Source: Acidovorax_G sp046289925 (GTDB taxonomy: Bacteria; Pseudomonadota; Gammaproteobacteria; Burkholderiales; Burkholderiaceae_C). Taken from it: a stretch of DNA of 9,347 bases. Of this stretch, positions 6,366 to 9,347 are shown piece after piece. The stretch spans positions 1 to 9,347 of the forward strand of contig JBKBUN010000129.1 in the NCBI GenBank assembly GCA_046289925.1. Direction: 5' to 3'. The notes under the pieces are model-generated. The model was not told the DNA's origin and ran no database searches. It saw only the letters and a list, made by a program, of their open reading frames with translations. The position numbers and the translations under genes were made by a program. Numbering within the stretch: position 1 is the stretch's first letter; each line of letters opens with the position of its first letter.

Positions 6366-6689
6366 TCAGGCGCGGGTGCCCAGCACCTGCTGCAGCTCGC
6401 CCGATTCGTACATCTCCATCATGATGTCCGAGCCGCCGATGAATTCGCCCTTTACGTACAACTGCGGGATCGTGGGCCAGTTGCTGTATTCCTTGATGCC
6501 CTGGCGGATGGCGTCGTCTTCGAGCACATTGACGGTGACCACGCTTTTCGGGTCGACGCCGCTGGCCTTGAGGATCTGCACCGCGCGGCCCGAAAAGCCG
6601 CACATGGGGAAGCTGGCGCTGCCCTTCATGAACAAGACGATGTCGTTGGATTTGACCAGTTGGTCAATGCGTTGCTGGGTGTCGCTCAT
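6366..6689 (-). CDS. grxD: Monothiol glutaredoxin, Grx4/GrxD type
   Basis: Monothiol glutaredoxins of this class bind and pass on [2Fe-2S] clusters with glutathione in the cytoplasm, often with a BolA partner. The 107-residue product has the CGFS active site at residues 30-33 and Lys22 in FMKGS, which contacts glutathione. It also has WPTIPQLYV (71-79) with the cis-Pro at 75, GGSDI (85-89), and the MYESGELQQ helix near the C-terminus. It is slightly shorter than E. coli GrxD (115) because it lacks a C-terminal tail. The ATG at 6689 has a good Shine-Dalgarno, AGGAG at 6701-6697, 7 bases upstream. It lies 61 bases after prmC on the same strand, the usual end of this cluster in betaproteobacteria. 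Confidence 0.96.
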   Translation of the reverse strand: MSDTQQRIDQLVKSNDIVLFMKGSASFPMCGFSGRAVQILKASGVDPKSVVTVNVLEDDAIRQGIKEYSNWPTIPQLYVKGEFIGGSDIMMEMYESGELQQVLGTRA

Positions 6690-6750
6690 GGGGGTTCTCC
6701 TGTAGGGGGGCGGTCGGCTGCCGGGGCCGTTTGAATCGCGATAGATGAGA

Positions 6751-7602
6751 TTATTTCACCGTCGGCCACTGCCCGCCCGTACAGCGCGCGTTACCACCAA
6801 GGTCATTGCGGCTGTGCACGGACGCAAAGCCTGCGTCGCGCAGCAGCGCGGCCACAGCGTCGGCCTGGTCCCAGCCGTGCTCCAGCAGGAGCCAGCCGCC
6901 GGGCAGCAAATGGGTCGGGGCCTGCGCCACGATGGTGCGCAGATCGTCCAGCCCGTCGGCGCCGGACACCAGGGCCGACCGGGGTTCGTGCTGCAGCGCG
7001 GTCAGATGCGGATCGTGCGCGGCAATATAGGGCGGGTTGGAGACGATCAGGGCAAACGGCCCGGCCGTGCAGCCCGTCAGCCACTGCCCCTGCAGGCAGC
7101 GCACGGGCAGGCCCAGGCGCGTGGCGTTGGCCTGAGCCACGGCCAGTGCGTCGGTGCTGGCATCGAGCGCCCATACCTGGGCGTCGGGCCGCGCGTGCTG
7201 CAGCGCCAGCGCAATCGCGCCACTGCCTGTGCCCAGGTCGATCAGGCGCGGCTGCGCCTGGCCTTCTAGCACTTCCAGGGCCCAGTCCACCAGTGTTTCG
7301 GTGTCGGGCCGGGGGTCGAGCACGCGCGCGTCTACGGCCAGATCGAGTCCGTAGAAGGCCTTGCGGCCTGTGAGGTAGGCCACAGGCTCGCCTGCCCGCC
7401 GCCGCGCGCACAGCGCGGCCCAGTGGGTCGCGGCGTCAGGCGGCAGCGGGTCACTGTCGTGGGCCAGCAGCCAGGCCCGGTCGCCCGTGGGGCGGCCGCA
7501 GGCGTGCAGCAGCAGCATCTGTGCGTCGATGCGCGCCAGGCCCTGCTGCTGGGCCCGCTGCAGGGCCTGGGCCAGCGTAATCGGTGGATGATCTGCTATC
7601 AA
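6751..7602 (-). CDS. prmC: RF glutamine methyltransferase PrmC
   Basis: PrmC (formerly HemK) transfers a methyl group from S-adenosylmethionine to the Gln of the GGQ motif in RF1 and RF2, which makes peptide release efficient. The 283-residue product has an N-terminal helical domain that contacts the release factor (about 8-85), RPDTE (98-102), the SAM-binding loop DLGTGSG (122-128), and the catalytic NPPY (189-192). DPHL and EPRSALVSGADGLDDLR follow, as in family members. It lies directly after prfA, its substrate's gene. The start is uncertain. The frame has no ATG before residue 29, which is too late to keep the conserved N-terminus. The best candidate is TTG at 7602-7600, inside an intergenic repeat and without a clear Shine-Dalgarno; ATT or CTG a few codons later are alternatives. 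The frame stays open back to the prfA stop. Confidence 0.95.
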   Translation of the reverse strand: MIADHPPITLAQALQRAQQQGLARIDAQMLLLHACGRPTGDRAWLLAHDSDPLPPDAATHWAALCARRRAGEPVAYLTGRKAFYGLDLAVDARVLDPRPDTETLVDWALEVLEGQAQPRLIDLGTGSGAIALALQHARPDAQVWALDASTDALAVAQANATRLGLPVRCLQGQWLTGCTAGPFALIVSNPPYIAAHDPHLTALQHEPRSALVSGADGLDDLRTIVAQAPTHLLPGGWLLLEHGWDQADAVAALLRDAGFASVHSRNDLGGNARCTGGQWPTVK

Positions 7603-7655
7603 GATAGTAGCTGCTCGTGCTTGATTTTGCTGGGGTTGAGGCCAGAAACGCTTGA
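7594..7655. repeat. 62-bp intergenic repeat, copy A (prfA-prmC gap)
   Basis: This element shares its layout with copy B at 8780-8841: TGCTATC, 6 variable bases, GTAGCTGCTCGTGCTTG, 16 variable bases, GGCC, 2 variable bases, AAACGCTTGA. All blocks are identical and all spacings equal, while the variable parts are mostly unlike (about 41 of 62 bases the same overall). In copy A the first variable part forms CTATC-aa-GATAG, and the central hairpin seen in copy B is lost. It overlaps the first three codons of prmC. I recall similar short intergenic elements from Comamonadaceae genomes but could not check this. Confidence 0.85.
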
Positions 7656-7674
7656 GATGACGCTGGCGGCCGGG

Positions 7675-8763
7675 TCAGCGCTGAGGCGCGTTTTCCAGTT
7701 CCTCGAGCAGTTCGGCCTCCCGCGCGTGCTGCAGCGCCTGCAGCACCTCGCCCACATCGCCTTCCATCACGGCCGGCAGCTTGTACAGCGTGAGGTTGAT
7801 GCGGTGGTCGGTCAGCCGCCCCTGCGGGAAGTTGTAGGTGCGGATGCGGTCGCTGCGGTCGCCGCTGCCAATCAGGCCCTTGCGCAGCGCGGCCTCTTTG
7901 GCGGCGCGCTCCCGGCGTTCCTTTTCCTGGATGCGCGCCTGCAGCACCTGCAGCGCCTTGGCCTTGTTGCTGTGCTGGCTGCGGCCGTCCTGGCATTCGG
8001 CCACGATGCCGGTGGGCAGGTGCACCACGCGCACGGCAGAATCGGTCTTGTTGATGTGCTGGCCGCCCGCGCCGCTGGCGCGGAAGGTGTCGATGCGCAG
8101 GTCGGCCGGGTTGAGCGTGATGGCCTGCTGCTCGTCGGGCTCGGGCATTACGGCGACGGTGCAGGCGCTGGTGTGGATGCGGCCCTGCGTTTCGGTAGCG
8201 GGTACGCGTTGCACGCGGTGGCCGCCCGATTCAAAGCGCAGGCGACCGTAGGCATGGTCGCCTTCGATGCGCAGCACCACTTCCTTGTAGCCGCCGAGCT
8301 CGCTCTCGCTGGCGCTCATCACTTCGACCTTCCAGCCCTGGGTGGCGGCGTAACGCGTGTACATGCGCGCCAGGTCGCCCGCAAACAGCGCCGATTCGTC
8401 GCCGCCCGTGCCCGCGCGGATTTCCACAAACGCATTGCGTGCGTCGTCGGGGTCTTTGGGCAACAGCAGGCGCTGCAGTTCGTCTTCGAGTTGCAACAGC
8501 TCAGTCTCACACCCGGCAATCTCTTCAGCGGCCATCTCGGCCATGTCGGGGTCGGCCAGCAACTCGCGCGCGGCGGCCAGGTCGGCTTCGCGCTGCTGGT
8601 AGCGGGCGTAGCGCCCGGCCACCTGCGTCACTTCGGCGTGCTCGCGCGAGAGGCTGCGGTACTGGGCCATGTCGGCCATGATGTCGTCGCGCGAGAGCAG
8701 GAAGTCGAGCTCGCGCAGGCGCTGGGCATAGCGCTCAAGCTGGCTGCGGAGAAAGGGTTTCAT
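7675..8763 (-). CDS. prfA: Peptide chain release factor 1 (RF1)
   Basis: RF1 reads the stop codons UAA and UAG in the ribosomal A site and triggers release of the finished protein. The 362-residue product has the full class I layout: an N-terminal helical domain (1-110), then GTGGDES (118-124) and VMSASESELGGYKE (148-161). The PAT tripeptide (188-190) is the RF1 form of the stop-reading motif, where RF2 has SPF. The GGQ loop is in GAGGQHINKTDSAVR (231-245, Gln235), and QHSNKAKAL (263-271), RTYNFPQGRLTDHRI (308-322) and a helical C-terminus follow. Gln235 is the residue that PrmC methylates. The ATG at 8763 has only a weak Shine-Dalgarno. A 62-bp repeat ends 16 bases upstream of it. The gene ends in TGA, a codon read by RF2 and not by RF1 itself. 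It lies between hemA and prmC on the same strand. Confidence 0.98.
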   Translation of the reverse strand: MKPFLRSQLERYAQRLRELDFLLSRDDIMADMAQYRSLSREHAEVTQVAGRYARYQQREADLAAARELLADPDMAEMAAEEIAGCETELLQLEDELQRLLLPKDPDDARNAFVEIRAGTGGDESALFAGDLARMYTRYAATQGWKVEVMSASESELGGYKEVVLRIEGDHAYGRLRFESGGHRVQRVPATETQGRIHTSACTVAVMPEPDEQQAITLNPADLRIDTFRASGAGGQHINKTDSAVRVVHLPTGIVAECQDGRSQHSNKAKALQVLQARIQEKERRERAAKEAALRKGLIGSGDRSDRIRTYNFPQGRLTDHRINLTLYKLPAVMEGDVGEVLQALQHAREAELLEELENAPQR

Positions 8764-8779
8764 GGCGGCTCAAGGGGGT

Positions 8780-8841
8780 TGCTATCGTTTTGGTAGCTGC
8801 TCGTGCTTGTGAAATAAGCACAAGCGGCCCAAAACGCTTGA
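8780..8841. repeat. 62-bp intergenic repeat, copy B (hemA-prfA gap)
   Basis: Same element as copy A (7594-7655), in the same orientation. This copy keeps more secondary structure. GCTTGTG (8805-8811) pairs with CACAAGC (8819-8825), an alternative stem pairs GTGCTT (8803-8808) with AAGCAC (8816-8821), and CAAGCG (8821-8826) pairs with CGCTTG (8835-8840). These stems exclude one another in part, so the RNA could switch between folds. It fills half of the 119-base gap between hemA and prfA and ends 16 bases before the prfA start codon. The rest of the gap (8842-8882) shows no clear promoter or terminator. Confidence 0.85.
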
Positions 8842-8882
8842 AGGGGCGGCCCGTGTTGGGTGGCCGGGACAGGCAACGGCCG

Positions 8883-9347
8883 CTAGAGGCCGGTCTTGCT
8901 TTGTGAGCGCAGGAACAGGCGCGAGACGGTCTGTGCCGTCTGGGCGCGCGTGTCGGCGTCGCCCGCGCGAAGCTCGGCCAGGGTGCCGTGCAGCATCTTC
9001 TGCGTGAGGCCGCGCGACAGCGCTTCGAGCACCGTGTCCACGCTTTCGCCCTTGGCCAGCAGTTTTTTGGCGCGCGCGATTTCGGCGGCACGCCATGCAT
9101 CGGTTTGGGCGTTGAGCTGGCGGATCAGCGGCACCACGCCCCCCCCGGCGCCCACGGGGCTGCGCAGCTCCATCCAGTGCATGAAACTTTGCACGCCCGC
9201 GTCGATGATGGCCTCGGCCTGCGCCACGGCGGCCTGGCGGTTGGCCTGCGAGGTTTGCACCACGCTGGCCAGGTCGTCCACGGTGTAGAGGTACACGTCG
9301 CCCAGGTCTTTGACCTCGGGCTCGATATCGCGCGGTACCGCCAAGTC
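8883..9347 (-). CDS. hemA: Glutamyl-tRNA reductase, C-terminal part (runs off the right edge)
   Basis: HemA reduces glutamyl-tRNA-Glu to glutamate-1-semialdehyde, the first committed step of tetrapyrrole synthesis by the C5 route. Only the last 154 residues are inside the window; the 5' end lies beyond 9347. The fragment begins with DLAVPRDIEPEV, followed by DVYLYTVDDL, the conserved exit of the NADPH-binding domain and start of the linker helix. The long helical dimerisation domain follows, including LTQKMLHGTLAELR, and the frame ends at TAG (8885-8883). The catalytic Cys and tRNA-binding parts are not in view. A run of eight G (8 C on the plus strand, 9139-9146) lies in the GAGGGVV segment, and the frame stays intact across it. 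The gene is followed on the same strand by prfA and prmC. Confidence 0.97.
   Translation of the reverse strand, partial: DLAVPRDIEPEVKDLGDVYLYTVDDLASVVQTSQANRQAAVAQAEAIIDAGVQSFMHWMELRSPVGAGGGVVPLIRQLNAQTDAWRAAEIARAKKLLAKGESVDTVLEALSRGLTQKMLHGTLAELRAGDADTRAQTAQTVSRLFLRSQSKTGL

Noticed and set aside
7423..8796. A 457-codon open frame on the plus strand opposite prmC and prfA
   Set aside because: Composition is typical of a shadow of GC-rich genes, and it spans two certain genes and the gap between them. No motif supports it.
1..9347. CRISPR array, tRNA/rRNA genes, phage, toxin-antitoxin or defence genes
   Set aside because: I looked for regular repeat-spacer units, tRNA-like cloverleafs and related protein motifs on both strands and found none. 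The intergenic gaps are short apart from 1-477.

Overview
The window is a GC-rich bacterial chromosome segment. It carries compact housekeeping genes plus one patch of decayed insertion-sequence DNA at the left end. Protein similarities recalled from memory, the gene order hemA-prfA-prmC-grxD, and an RppH with a long C-terminal tail all point to a betaproteobacterium of the order Burkholderiales, most likely family Comamonadaceae (Acidovorax-like). This placement is inference from the sequence; no database was searched.

Layout. Positions 1-134 hold no convincing gene. Positions 135-477 (minus) hold a degenerate IS5-type transposase fragment, split by a perfect 16-bp tandem duplication. It abuts rppH (478-1146, minus; RNA pyrophosphohydrolase) in the same reading frame. 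A short divergent promoter region separates rppH from proS (1253-2998, plus; prolyl-tRNA synthetase). The proS stop overlaps the start of a small secreted-type lytic transglycosylase (2995-3630, plus). A paeA/ytfL-like DUF21-CBS-CorC membrane protein (3687-5009, minus) converges on that pair. Upstream of it, also on minus, lies a 335-residue AAA+ ATPase that resembles the Lon ATPase module without a protease domain (5160-6167). The right third, also on minus, is the hemA (partial, runs off the right edge) - prfA - prmC - grxD cluster, closed by a strong intrinsic terminator at 6320-6341.

How the genes fit together. HemA starts tetrapyrrole synthesis from glutamyl-tRNA. RF1 (prfA) ends translation at UAA/UAG, and PrmC methylates the Gln of its GGQ motif. 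GrxD handles Fe-S clusters. ProRS charges tRNA-Pro and RppH starts mRNA decay. The window is therefore mainly translation, RNA turnover and cofactor metabolism, with two envelope genes and one orphan AAA+ ATPase.

Less ordinary points. Two 62-bp copies of one intergenic repeat occupy the hemA-prfA and prfA-prmC gaps in the same orientation and the same internal layout. The apparent prmC start codon (TTG) lies inside one copy. The prmC frame stays open back to the UGA stop of prfA. The tail of rppH and its stop codon may derive from the neighbouring IS remnant. I see no CRISPR array, phage, toxin-antitoxin or defence system, and no tRNA or rRNA gene.
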